Source of the DNA: CALAED01 sp036378315
Lineage (GTDB): Bacteria; Actinomycetota; Actinomycetes; Streptosporangiales; Streptosporangiaceae
Reading direction: 5' to 3'
DNA length: 64,000 bases
NCBI GenBank assembly: GCA_036378315.1
Contig: DASUWU010000064.1
Location: 1-64,000 of the forward strand
Shown here piece after piece: positions 1 to 8,102 of the stretch. The position numbers and the translations under genes were made by a program. Under the pieces are notes generated by a model. That model saw only the letters and a list, made by a program, of their open reading frames with translations, ran no database searches and had not been told where the DNA came from. The stretch's first letter is position 1. Each line of letters begins with the position of its first letter.

Positions 1-1227
1 GGCCCGCACGCCGTCCGGCTCACCGAGGCGGTCCAGCATCTCGTAGGCGGAGACGCCCGGCTGCGGCAGTTCCTCGGGATCGATGCCCCAGACCTTCGCG
101 GCGTGCGCCCGGTGCTCGGGGTTGTCGATCTTGCGATAGCCGGGGAGCTGGTCGGCCTTCTGGCCGTGCTCGCGCCCGCCCTGCCCGTTGCCCTGCCCGG
201 TCAGGCACCCGTAGCCCGAGCCCGGCCGGCCGGGCAGGCCGAGCGCCAGCGACAGGTTGATGTACGCCGAGACCGTGTCGGTGCCGTCGGCGTGCTGCTC
301 GGCGCCGCGCGCGGTGAGCACGAGCGCGGTGTGGTCGATGCCGCGGTCGCGCATCTCGCCGGTCGCGCCGGCCAGCAGCCACACCGCCCGGCGCAGGTGC
401 GGCACCGGCACTCCGGTGATCCGCTCTACCCGGTCGGGCCAGTAGGCGTTCACCATGGTCCGCACCGCGTCGAAGCCACGGGTGCGGGCGGCGATGTACG
501 CCTCGTCGATCAGCCCCTCGGCGATCGCGATGTGGAGCAGCCCGTTCGCCAGCGCCATGTCGGTGCCCGGGGTGGGCTGCAGGTGCAGGTCGGCGCCGCG
601 CGCCGTGGCGGTCGCGCGCGGGTCGATGACGATGAGCTGCCCGCCGTTCGCGCGCTGGGCGGCCAGATGCCGCATGAACGGTGGCATGGTCTCGGCGACG
701 TTGCCGCCGACGAGCATGACGGCGTCGGCCGACTCCACATCGGTGATCGGCACCGGCAGGCCGCGGTCCATGCCGAACGCCCGGTTCAGCGCGGCGGCCG
801 CCGACGACATGCAGAACCGGCCGTTGTAGTCGATGTTGGCGGTGCGCAGCCCGACGCGGGCGAACTTGCCGAGCTGGTAGGCCTTCTCGTTGGTGAGCCC
901 GCCGCCGCCGAACACCGCGACGGCGTCCGGCCCGTACGCGGCCTGCAGCCGCTCGATCTCGGCGGCGATGCGTTCGAGCGCGGCGTCCCACGTGCACGGC
1001 TCGAGCGGCGCGCCGGCGTGCACCCGCATCAGCGGGGTGGTCAGCCGGTCGCCGGTGGTCAGCAGCTCCGCGGCCGTCCAGCCCTTCTGGCACAGCCCGC
1101 CGGCGCCGGCCGGGACGTCGGCGCGGGGGGCGATGCCGACGGGACTGCCGCCGGCCGGGTCGCCGCCGACGACCATGCCGCACTGCAGGGCGCAGTAGGG
1201 ACAGTGAGTCGGGGTGCCGCTGGCCAT
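1..1227 (-). CDS. nasA: Assimilatory nitrate reductase catalytic subunit (molybdopterin oxidoreductase), partial
   Basis: N-terminal 409 residues of a molybdopterin-dependent oxidoreductase; the C-terminus runs off the window start. It would reduce nitrate to nitrite in the cytoplasm using bis-MGD and a 4Fe-4S cluster. Cluster ligands are visible as Cys9, Cys12, Cys16 and Cys46 (CPYCALQC, then GGLCQKG). The segment YNGRFCMSS carries the presumed Mo-binding Cys, and GREHGQKADQLPGYR is a stretch I recognise from NasA/NarB rather than from formate dehydrogenases. The ATG at 1227 places the first Cys eight residues in, as in the family. It is divergent from the Nudix gene, and a NarK transporter lies 0.8 kb away, which supports nitrate assimilation. 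The family call is firm; assimilatory versus other function is inferred. Confidence 0.9.
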   Translation of the reverse strand, partial: MASGTPTHCPYCALQCGMVVGGDPAGGSPVGIAPRADVPAGAGGLCQKGWTAAELLTTGDRLTTPLMRVHAGAPLEPCTWDAALERIAAEIERLQAAYGPDAVAVFGGGGLTNEKAYQLGKFARVGLRTANIDYNGRFCMSSAAAALNRAFGMDRGLPVPITDVESADAVMLVGGNVAETMPPFMRHLAAQRANGGQLIVIDPRATATARGADLHLQPTPGTDMALANGLLHIAIAEGLIDEAYIAARTRGFDAVRTMVNAYWPDRVERITGVPVPHLRRAVWLLAGATGEMRDRGIDHTALVLTARGAEQHADGTDTVSAYINLSLALGLPGRPGSGYGCLTGQGNGQGGREHGQKADQLPGYRKIDNPEHRAHAAKVWGIDPEELPQPGVSAYEMLDRLGEPDGVRA

Positions 1228-1249
1228 GGCTCGATCGTGTGCAGGGGTG

Positions 1250-1276
1250 GTTAACCTGCCGGGTCCCGCCAGTCAC
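1250..1276 (-). promoter_or_regulatory. Candidate GlnR-type operator upstream of nasA
   Basis: Read on the minus strand, three pentamers GTGAC, GACCC and TTAAC are each separated by exactly six bases, 23 to 49 bases before the nasA start. The actinobacterial GlnR box is usually described as GTnAC-n6-GAAAC repeats, and nitrate assimilation genes are standard GlnR targets. The match is imperfect (GACCC for GAAAC, TTAAC for GTnAC), so this is a candidate only. Confidence 0.3.
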
Positions 1277-1346
1277 CGCCGTGTTAAATGGGGCTCACCT
1301 CCCCTGCCCGGGGGAGGCTAGGTCGGCGGAGCGTTAACCTCTGGGC

Positions 1347-1850
1347 ATGCCGGACGCCGCGTTCTACGCCTCGTTGCCCCGCACCAGAGGGGCCGCGTCG
1401 GCCCTGCTCCTCGACGAACGCGGCCGGATCCTCCTGGTCAAGCCGACCTACAAGGAGGGATGGTTCCTGCCAGGAGGGGTCATCGAGGCCGGCGAGTCGC
1501 CGCTCACCGCGTGCGTGCGGGAGTGCGTCGAGGAGCTCGGCCTCGTCCCCGTGCTGGACGGTCTCGTCTGCGTGGACTGGGGGCCGCCGAAGGGCGCGGC
1601 GGACGCGGTCAACATCTACGTGTTCGGCGGCCGGATCACCGCCGAGCAGGTCGCGGCCATCCGGCTGCCCCCCGACGAGCTGTCGGACTACACGCTCGCC
1701 CTGCCGGACGCCACCGGCGGCCTGGTGCCGCCGCACATCGAGCGGCGCCTCGGGCCGTGCCTGCGCGCCGCGGCCGGCGGGCCGGTCGCCTATCTCGAGG
1801 ACGGCCGCGAGCCCGCCTGGTCCGCCGAGTCGTCGGGATCACCGGGCTGA
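1347..1850 (+). CDS. Nudix hydrolase
   Basis: 167-residue Nudix-fold hydrolase, expected to cleave nucleoside diphosphates linked to another moiety using Mg2+. The Nudix box is complete at residues 44-66: Gly44, Glu50, Arg58-Glu59, Glu62-Glu63 and Gly65 fit the GX5EX7REUXEEXGU pattern. The domain starts at about residue 14, leaving a short N-terminal tail. The substrate cannot be read from sequence. It is divergent from nasA and lies 160 bases before narK on the same strand, but nothing else ties it to nitrate metabolism. The ATG at 1347 was chosen as the first in-frame ATG before the conserved core. Confidence 0.88.
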   Translation: MPDAAFYASLPRTRGAASALLLDERGRILLVKPTYKEGWFLPGGVIEAGESPLTACVRECVEELGLVPVLDGLVCVDWGPPKGAADAVNIYVFGGRITAEQVAAIRLPPDELSDYTLALPDATGGLVPPHIERRLGPCLRAAAGGPVAYLEDGREPAWSAESSGSPG

Positions 1851-2010
1851 CCCGGGGTCGCTCGGTTGATCGGGGATCACCGGCTGCGGGCCTCACCGGC
1901 CGGATCCCGCGGAGTGCACCGGAATTAGCACGACGGCAGCACCTGACAAACACCCCAGAAATCCCGTGCTCCTAGCGTCATCGCGATCGATTCGAGCGCG
2001 AGGAGTCACG

Positions 2011-3399
2011 ATGACCATAAGCGTCGACACCCGAGAAAGGGGACGGGACGGCGGCCATCCCCTCGCCGGCCTGCGCGGCAGGTGGATAGCCGACTGGCGG
2101 CCCGATGACGCGGAGTTCTGGGCGAACGGCGGCGCGCGTGTCGCGCGGCGCAACCTCGCCTTCTCGATCCTCTCCGAGCACATCGGCTTTTCCGTCTGGA
2201 CCTTGTGGTCGGTGCTCGTCCTTTTCATGGGACCGGCCTACGGCGTGGACCCGGCGGGGAAGTTCCTGCTCACCGCCGTGCCGGCGCTCATCGGCTCGGT
2301 GATGCGGATTCCCTATACGCTCGCCGTCGCGCGGCTCGGCGGGCGCAACTGGACGATCATCAGCGCGACGCTGCTGCTCATCCCGGCCGTCGGGGCCGCG
2401 GTGTTCATCGAACCGGGCGTCTCCTACTCGACGCTGATGGTCGTCGCGGCGACGGCCGGGGTCGGCGGCGGCAACTTCGCCTCCTCGATGGCCAATATCA
2501 ACGCGTTCTACCCGCAACGGCTCAAGGGCTGGGCGCTCGGCATGAACGCCGGCGGCGGGAACATCGGCGTCGCCGTCGTCCAGCTCGTCGGGCTGCTCAT
2601 CCTCGCCACCGCGGGCAGGGACCACCCGCGTCTCGTCGCCGGCGTCTACATTCCGTTCATCGTCGTCGCGGCGCTCGGCGCGGTCCTGTACATGGACAAC
2701 CTGGCGCAGATGACCAATGACAGGCGGGCGATGCGCGATGTGTGCAAGGACCTGCACACCTGGGTCATGTCGTTCCTCTACATCGGCACCTTCGGCTCGT
2801 TCATCGGCTTCGGCTTCGCCTTCGGCCAGGTGCTCGTGGTCCAGTTCAAGGCGGAGTTCGACACGCCGATCAGGGCGGCGTACCTGACCTTCCTCGGCCC
2901 GCTGCTCGGATCGGCCGTTCGTCCGGTCGGCGGCTGGCTCGCCGACCGGGTCGGCGGCGCGAAGGTGACGCTCTGGAACTTCGCCGCGATGGCCGCGAGC
3001 GGGACCGTCGTCCTGGTCGCGTCGCGGCGCGAGTCCCTGCCGCTCTTCATCGCGGGTTTCGTCCTGCTCTTCGTCTTCAGCGGTGTAGGAAACGGATCCA
3101 CCTACAAGATGATCCCCGCGATCTTCCGCGCGAAGGCCCAGCTCAGCGCCGCCCGCGGGGCCGACCCCGTGGAGGCCGAGGCCGCCGCGCGCCGGCGCGC
3201 GCTCGGACTGATCGGCATCGCGGCCGCGATCGGCGCGTTCGGCGGCGTGCTGGTGAACATCGCCTTCCGGCAGTCCTTCCTGACCTACCACACGGGGACC
3301 GTCGCCTATGTCGCCTTCGTCGTGTTCTACGGGCTGTGCTTCGCGCTCACCTGGGCGGTCTACCTGCGACCCTCGCGCCGGCGGCTCGCCGGGGTGTAG
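2011..3399 (+). CDS. narK: Nitrate/nitrite transporter, NarK-type MFS permease
   Basis: 462-residue major facilitator protein with about twelve hydrophobic segments. NarK-family hallmarks are the Gly-rich stretch GVGGGNFASSMANINAFYP in the region of TM5 and a second Gly-rich motif GVGNGSTYKMIP in the C-terminal half; both are known nitrate signature regions. A long cytoplasmic loop lies near residues 370-400, rich in Ala and charged residues. It would import nitrate (or exchange nitrate for nitrite) for the neighbouring reductase. The start at 2011 is preferred over an upstream frame opening at 1966 because GAGGAG lies at 2000-2005 with good spacing and the N-terminus then matches family length. 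Confidence 0.9.
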   Translation: MTISVDTRERGRDGGHPLAGLRGRWIADWRPDDAEFWANGGARVARRNLAFSILSEHIGFSVWTLWSVLVLFMGPAYGVDPAGKFLLTAVPALIGSVMRIPYTLAVARLGGRNWTIISATLLLIPAVGAAVFIEPGVSYSTLMVVAATAGVGGGNFASSMANINAFYPQRLKGWALGMNAGGGNIGVAVVQLVGLLILATAGRDHPRLVAGVYIPFIVVAALGAVLYMDNLAQMTNDRRAMRDVCKDLHTWVMSFLYIGTFGSFIGFGFAFGQVLVVQFKAEFDTPIRAAYLTFLGPLLGSAVRPVGGWLADRVGGAKVTLWNFAAMAASGTVVLVASRRESLPLFIAGFVLLFVFSGVGNGSTYKMIPAIFRAKAQLSAARGADPVEAEAAARRRALGLIGIAAAIGAFGGVLVNIAFRQSFLTYHTGTVAYVAFVVFYGLCFALTWAVYLRPSRRRLAGV

Positions 3400-3416
3400 G
3401 CAGGGGCCGCCCCGCC

Positions 3417-3626
3417 TCAGGCGGCGAGGTGCACGACGACGTCGAGCAGGACCAGCAGGGCGACGATGCCGATGACCGCCTGGGTGGTCTCCCGCAGCCG
3501 CACGCCGCGCATGGAGGCCACCCGCCTCTTGTAGTTGTTGAACGTGGAATGTGCCTCGCGGGCGCGCTCGATGCGCGACCCGACGAAGAACGCGACGGCG
3601 GCGATGACCGCGAGGGTGAGGAGCAC
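3417..3626 (-). CDS. Small two-helix membrane protein, unknown function
   Basis: 69-residue protein with two predicted membrane helices (about residues 2-18 and 48-66) joined by a basic, Arg-rich loop containing ERAREAHSTFNNYKRR. The GTG start at 3626 is preferred over an upstream frame opening at 3719 because GGAGGGAGG sits directly upstream and the protein then begins with its first helix. It is convergent with narK, 17 bases apart. No family is recognised. The fold suggests a structural or regulatory membrane peptide, but no role can be assigned. Confidence 0.55.
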   Translation of the reverse strand: MLLTLAVIAAVAFFVGSRIERAREAHSTFNNYKRRVASMRGVRLRETTQAVIGIVALLVLLDVVVHLAA

Positions 3627-4080
3627 GCTGGCACCTCCCTCCGAACGTGCGATGAGAAAGGCGGCGCCGGGTCCTGGGCCGGTGCTTGATTGTGACCGAG
3701 CGTCCCCATACGGCGCCACATAATTTGTCGAGGAATGAAAACACCTCGTATCCGCCCTCGAAGCGTAAGATGATCACAACATTCCTGCCCGAATCGGGCA
3801 GGAGTCCTCGCGTTCCGCAGGCGAACCGGGCACGATTTTGACTCGTGGTCATTTCGTCCCGCGACCTCGTGGAACACCTCAGCCGCACCAGCCCGCTCCC
3901 CGCCGGCCCGAACTCACGCCGCGCCAGCTCCGTCGCATCGTTTACGGATGATCCGCGCGGTCGCCGGCTCGCGGCGGCCCGCTGAAAACAGCGGCGGTGT
4001 TTCACGGGGCCTCGAAGGGCTGGCGCGCCTGGAGTAGCGCGGGCACGACGTCGACAAGCCGCGCAACCTCGCCACGAGCG
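3627..4080. other. Intergenic region without a supported gene
   Basis: About 450 bases. Open frames here show no conserved features and are judged spurious. The only structure seen is a perfect dyad at 3784-3802 (listed separately). The AT content is locally higher near 3720-3780, as expected for a promoter region of the small membrane protein. Confidence 0.5.
3784..3802. repeat. Perfect 19-bp palindrome
   Basis: CCTGCCCGA and its reverse complement TCGGGCAGG flank a single central A. The symmetry and lack of a T-tract suit an operator better than a terminator. It lies about 160 bases upstream of the small membrane protein start on the minus strand. Confidence 0.45.
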
Positions 4081-4746
4081 TCACGGTCGAGTGAGCGCCC
4101 GCCGTTTGGGGCGGCGCGCCGGGCGGTCGCGGGACCAGTCCGGGCTCCGCCCCGACGAGCGCAGCACCGCGACCCAAGGGTCGCCGTCCTGCAGCGGCAG
4201 GTGCGGGACCCCCCAGTGCCATGCCGCGACGAGCACGTCCGGGTCGGTGGGCCGGTAGTCGACGGCCATCGCCCGGGCGAGATCCCAGGCGTGCAGATGC
4301 CATTCGAGGCTGGCTGCGCCCGCGTGGTCGCCCGCGGTGTACTTCGTGCCCCGGTAGATCAGGTACGTGCGGTCCCACGCGTCGGGCAGCAGGTCGGCGT
4401 AAGCGCCGGCGGACACCATGAACGACATCATCCGCTCCGGCCCCGGCTCGACCGGCAGCACGGCGAGCTCCGCCGCGTTCTGCCTGGCCTGCTGGCGGAC
4501 CAGCACCGCCGACGGGGCGTCCTGGGCGAACAGCCGCGCCAGCCGGCTGTCCGGCGCGTCCTGGAGGTACTCCAGGTAGTTCTCCGCGACGCAGCGCAGG
4601 TGCCCGGCGAGATCGATGGCCCGCCAGTCGGGGCACGGGGTGATCAATGACCAGTCGGAACACCGCGCCGCCAGCGACCGGAGGGCGCCGACACCGTCCA
4701 GGTAGGACTCCAGTACCCGGTCACGTTCCGGCGGCGTGCGATCCAA
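4081..4746 (-). CDS. Mycothiol-dependent maleylpyruvate isomerase-like protein (DinB/MDMPI fold)
   Basis: 221-residue protein of the actinobacterial DinB_2/MDMPI family. Visible family features are the N-terminal helical segment ending in TPCPDWRAIDLAGHL, which carries the first conserved His of the metal site, and SLEWHLHAWDLARAM in the middle, which carries the other His residues. Members use mycothiol for isomerisation or S-transfer; the actual substrate is unknown. The basic C-terminal tail (RRPKRRALTRP) is probably disordered. The TTG start at 4746 has AGGGGG five bases upstream and gives the usual family N-terminus. Confidence 0.78.
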   Translation of the reverse strand: MDRTPPERDRVLESYLDGVGALRSLAARCSDWSLITPCPDWRAIDLAGHLRCVAENYLEYLQDAPDSRLARLFAQDAPSAVLVRQQARQNAAELAVLPVEPGPERMMSFMVSAGAYADLLPDAWDRTYLIYRGTKYTAGDHAGAASLEWHLHAWDLARAMAVDYRPTDPDVLVAAWHWGVPHLPLQDGDPWVAVLRSSGRSPDWSRDRPARRPKRRALTRP

Positions 4747-4878
4747 GTGGTCCCCCTGCGCTCGCGTTTCCCGAGTCGGTAGATTCTCAAGGTCGCTCGC
4801 CCCGGCAGCCGATCTTCGGCTTCGTGTCCGTCCTTGTGACGGTCATCGCGGTGCAATGCCGCGCCGACCGCGGGCGCA

Positions 4879-5304
4879 TCAGGACGGCGCCGCGAGGTGC
4901 CGCCCGATCCGGTAGGTCAGCCGGTGCTTCTCCCGCGCCGTGCGCAGCCGATCCACCTCGTCGGTCCACGGCCGGACGGCCGCCCTGGCCTTCGCCTTGC
5001 GGCGGGCGATCTCCGCGGCGCGCACCTCCTGCGGCGACCCATCGGCCGGGGTGTACGTCGCGGCGCCCAGCGCCACCCGCTCGGCCGCCTCGGCCGCGGC
5101 CAGCGCCTCGGTGAGCGCCTTGTCCAGCGCGACCGCGAGCGCACGCGGCTCCTCGCCCGCCCGTCCCTCGCTCTCCGCCTGCCGCAGCGCACGGTCGGCG
5201 GTGCCGACCCGGGCGAGCAGCTGGTCGTAACGGGCGGCCAGCCGCCGGTCGGCGGTGAGGCGCTCTTGGATGTCCGGGCTCACCCGGCGGCGCAGACGGA
5301 TCAC
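4879..5304 (-). CDS. Hypothetical helical protein
   Basis: 141 residues, highly charged and Ala-rich, predicted almost wholly helical with coiled-coil character from about residues 10 to 90 and again near 95-130. No signal peptide, no membrane segment, no known catalytic motif. The GTG start at 5304 is supported by AGGGGAG six bases upstream. It is divergent from the TetR gene that starts 127 bases away. Function unknown. Confidence 0.5.
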   Translation of the reverse strand: MIRLRRRVSPDIQERLTADRRLAARYDQLLARVGTADRALRQAESEGRAGEEPRALAVALDKALTEALAAAEAAERVALGAATYTPADGSPQEVRAAEIARRKAKARAAVRPWTDEVDRLRTAREKHRLTYRIGRHLAAPS

Positions 5305-5410
5305 GACGGCTCCCCTTGTCCCTTGCCCTTGCGTGGTCGTCGCTGGTGTGCGTTGCTCGGTCCGGGGTCAGGGTACGCGCCCCGCCGTGCCGCCGCTCCG
5401 GCCGGGCGCC

Positions 5411-5431
5411 TTTACGTAGTAAGGTTCGATC
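5411..5431 (+). promoter_or_regulatory. Probable leaderless promoter of the TetR gene
   Basis: A TAAGGT -10-like hexamer at 5420-5425 lies six bases before the ATG at 5432, so transcription would begin at or next to the start codon. It overlaps the dyad-like CTTTAC-GTA-GTAAGG, a plausible autoregulatory operator. No Shine-Dalgarno sequence is seen. Confidence 0.4.
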
Positions 5432-6019
5432 ATGACGACGTCGGCGAGGGAGCCGTTGACCCGGGACCGCATCATCGACACCGCCCTGCACATCGTGGAC
5501 GGCCAGGGGCTCGGCCGCCTCACGATGCGCCGGCTCGGCGACGCCCTCCAAGTCGAGGCGATGGCGATCTACCATCACCTCCCGCGCGGCAAGGAAGAGC
5601 TGCTCGACGGGCTGATCGCGCATGTGGCCGCGCTGCCGGCGGCGCTCCCCCGCCCGGCGGGCGGGGCGCCGAGCGCCGCCGACTGGCGGGCCCTGCTGCG
5701 GTCGTGGGGCACCGCCTACCGGGCCCGGCTGCTCGAGCACGCGGGCGTGCTGCCGCTGCTGGTGACCAGGCGCAACCCGGCGGCGCTCGCCGCGACGACC
5801 GCGTCGCTGCGCGAGGTGCTGCGGATGGCCGGGTTCCTCGACGGCGCGGCGGCCGCCGGGGCGCACACCCTGCTCGCCTTCGTCATCGGGCACGCCGCGC
5901 TCGAGGCGCGCGGCCGGTCGGTCAGGCAGGCCGCCGAGCCCAGCGAGGACGTCGACTGGGACCGTCTCTTCGCCGCCGGCCTCGACGCCGTCCTGGCCGG
6001 CCTGCTCACGCTTCCTTGA
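5432..6019 (+). CDS. TetR family transcriptional regulator (TetR class C-terminal domain)
   Basis: 195 residues. The N-terminal helix-turn-helix spans about residues 10-55 (RDRIIDTALHIVDGQGL, then LTMRRLGDALQVEAMAIYHHL). The C-terminal half is hydrophobic and helical, of the TetR_C type that binds small hydrophobic ligands. No efflux gene is adjacent. It is convergent with lutC, overlapping its 3' end by 14 bases. The upstream divergent gene is a hypothetical helical protein, so the target is probably itself or a distant gene. Confidence 0.85.
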   Translation: MTTSAREPLTRDRIIDTALHIVDGQGLGRLTMRRLGDALQVEAMAIYHHLPRGKEELLDGLIAHVAALPAALPRPAGGAPSAADWRALLRSWGTAYRARLLEHAGVLPLLVTRRNPAALAATTASLREVLRMAGFLDGAAAAGAHTLLAFVIGHAALEARGRSVRQAAEPSEDVDWDRLFAAGLDAVLAGLLTLP

Positions 6020-6674
6020 GGGCGGTCCCCTCGTCGACGACGAGAACGTCGAGCACGCGCGGCCCGTGCACCGCCGCTCCGGTCGACTCCGGCCGGGTCT
6101 CCGCAGCCGCGGCCGGACCGCTGATCCAGCTGAGCGGGCGGTACGGGTCGAGCCGCTCGACGGCTTCCGGCACCGAACCGACGATCTGGTCGGCATGGAC
6201 GACGCACAGGTGGTAGTCGGGGACCAGCGTGAGCAGCCGCCTGCCCTGGGCGCGCCCGCCGTCGAGCACGATGGTGCCGGTCCGGGCGATGGCGACCGCG
6301 CAGCCGGTCACCACCCCGACCGCCCCGTCGAGGGCGTCGAACCCGATCGCCGCGGAATCGGCCGCCACCTGGACGCCGTCCAGCTCGGCCAGCCACCCGT
6401 ACGGCAGGTCGGCCGGGACGACGATGCGCCCGATTCCGCTGCCCCACAGCGCCGCCGCGACGGCCGTGCCGAGGTCGTCGGCCGCGACGTGGCGTACGCT
6501 GGCGCGCGAGTCGGCGAGCCGCTCGCCGAACAGGGCGACCACGTCGGCGCGGGTGGCGACGGCGGGGTCCACGAGGCGGTAGTGGTAGTCGCGCGGGATC
6601 TTCACCTGGGTGCCGCGCGCGTCGCCCAGGGCGGCCCGCACCCGGCTCATGATCTCTCGCTTCGCGTCGGACAT
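6006..6674 (-). CDS. lutC: LutC/YkgG-type LUD domain protein, lactate utilisation
   Basis: 222-residue LUD-domain protein, third gene of a lutABC operon. The LutABC complex oxidises L-lactate to pyruvate with Fe-S clusters. Family motifs include IPRDYHYRL near residue 26-34, GSGIGRIVVP, and the C-terminal TGTIVLDGG and LVPDYHLCVV stretches typical of LutC/YkgG. Its start lies six bases after the lutB stop, so the two are translationally linked. It overlaps the convergent TetR gene by 14 bases. Confidence 0.87.
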   Translation of the reverse strand: MSDAKREIMSRVRAALGDARGTQVKIPRDYHYRLVDPAVATRADVVALFGERLADSRASVRHVAADDLGTAVAAALWGSGIGRIVVPADLPYGWLAELDGVQVAADSAAIGFDALDGAVGVVTGCAVAIARTGTIVLDGGRAQGRRLLTLVPDYHLCVVHADQIVGSVPEAVERLDPYRPLSWISGPAAAAETRPESTGAAVHGPRVLDVLVVDEGTALKEA

Positions 6675-6680
6675 CGGCGA

Positions 6681-8102
6681 TCACCCCGGCGGGCGGGCGC
6701 CGCGCGCCGGCCACCGCCGCCGCCCGCCGGCCCACCAGGCCCGGAAGGTCTCACGGGGCGGGGCCGGCAGGTCGCGCGCGTCGGTCCACTTCCCGAGCAG
6801 GCCGGGCAGCCGTCTGATCCGGCCGCCGCGGGCGAGCAGCCTGGCCCACCGCGTGGCCTGGCGCAGCGCCATCTCGTACCGGCCGCTGTCGGCGAGGGCC
6901 CAGGCGGCGCTGCGCATCATCGCCATCTCCGGGGTCGGCACCGGGCGGCGCCGGCGCGACTCGACGACCCTGCCGCGCAGGTGCACCAGGATCGCCGGGA
7001 TGTCGATCTTTACCGGGCAGACGTCGGCGCACGCGCCGCACAGCGTGGACGCGTACGGCAGCGACGCCTCGAGCGGGCCTTCGACGCCGCGCAGCTGCGG
7101 AGTCAAGATCGCGCCGATCGGTCCTGGATGGACGGGACCGTAGGCGTCGCCGCCGGTCCGCTCGTACACGGGGCACACGTCGAGGCAGGCCGCGCAGCGG
7201 ATGCACCGCAGCGCCGCCCGGCCGACCTCGTCGGCCAGCGCGTCGGTCCTGCCGTTGTCGACCAGGACGAGGTGGAAGCCGGCCGGCCCGTCGCCCGCCG
7301 TCACCCCGGTCCAGGAGGAGACGTACGGGGTCATCCGGCTTCCCGCACCGGCCCTCGGCAGCAGCTGCAGGAACACCTCGAGCTCCGACCAGGTCGGCAC
7401 GATCTTCTCGATGCCGGTCACGGTGATGAGGGTCGCCGGCAGGGTGCCGCACATCCTGCCGTCCCCCCCGGACTCGACCACCACGATCGTGCCCGTGTCG
7501 GCCACCACGAAGTCGGCCCCCGAGATCGCCACCCCGGCGTCCCTGAAAAGCTCCCGCAGCCGCCGCCTGGCCCCGACGCCCGGCTCCTGCGACGCGTCGC
7601 CCGGCAGCGCGGCCGGCTCCGTCTCGTGCGCCCGGATTCCGGCGGCCGCCAGCGCCTCGGTCAGCGCGATCTCGCGGGTCACCGCTGACGTCGCCTCGAC
7701 GACATCGACCTCGCCGGTGGCCGTCACCAGGCCGGTGATGACGTCGCACGCCTCGGCTGCGTCCCTGGCCCAGTGCACGCTGCCGCCGGCCTCGGTCACC
7801 GCCCTGTCGACTTCTTCGAGGTAGGTGTCGAGGTTGAGCAGCGTGTGATCCTTGATCGCCCGGCCGGCGGCGCGCAGATGCTCCCAGTCGTCCAGCTCGC
7901 CGGTCGCCTCGGCCCGCCGCCGCCGGCTCGACGCCGCCGCCGCGTGCAGGTCGCGGCGCAGCCGAGGATCGCCGAGCGCCTCGCGCGCCCCGGCCGAGAA
8001 CTTCACCGTGCCCGGCGTGCCGGCCGGTCCCGCGCTGACCTCGGGCGCGCCGCGCAGGGCCGCCAGCCACTCCCCGACCGCCCCGCGCGGCTGGGCGGTC
8101 AT
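6681..8102 (-). CDS. lutB: LutB-type iron-sulfur protein, lactate utilisation
   Basis: 473-residue LutB/YkgF homologue. The N-terminal two-thirds is a LUD domain (TGTIVVVESGGDGRM, then VTGIEKIVPTW). Two 4Fe-4S motifs follow: CIRCAACLDVCPVY and CGACADVCPVKIDIP. A DUF3390-like C-terminal region is present. It is the electron-transfer subunit of lactate oxidation, cytoplasmic. Its ATG at 8102 overlaps the lutA stop by four bases, showing a single operon. Confidence 0.9.
   Translation of the reverse strand: MTAQPRGAVGEWLAALRGAPEVSAGPAGTPGTVKFSAGAREALGDPRLRRDLHAAAASSRRRRAEATGELDDWEHLRAAGRAIKDHTLLNLDTYLEEVDRAVTEAGGSVHWARDAAEACDVITGLVTATGEVDVVEATSAVTREIALTEALAAAGIRAHETEPAALPGDASQEPGVGARRRLRELFRDAGVAISGADFVVADTGTIVVVESGGDGRMCGTLPATLITVTGIEKIVPTWSELEVFLQLLPRAGAGSRMTPYVSSWTGVTAGDGPAGFHLVLVDNGRTDALADEVGRAALRCIRCAACLDVCPVYERTGGDAYGPVHPGPIGAILTPQLRGVEGPLEASLPYASTLCGACADVCPVKIDIPAILVHLRGRVVESRRRRPVPTPEMAMMRSAAWALADSGRYEMALRQATRWARLLARGGRIRRLPGLLGKWTDARDLPAPPRETFRAWWAGGRRRWPARGARPPG

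Noticed and set aside
1298..1317. CCTCCCC and GGGGAGG hairpin as a terminator
   Set aside because: It lies between two divergent genes, where no transcript needs to end, and there is no T-tract.
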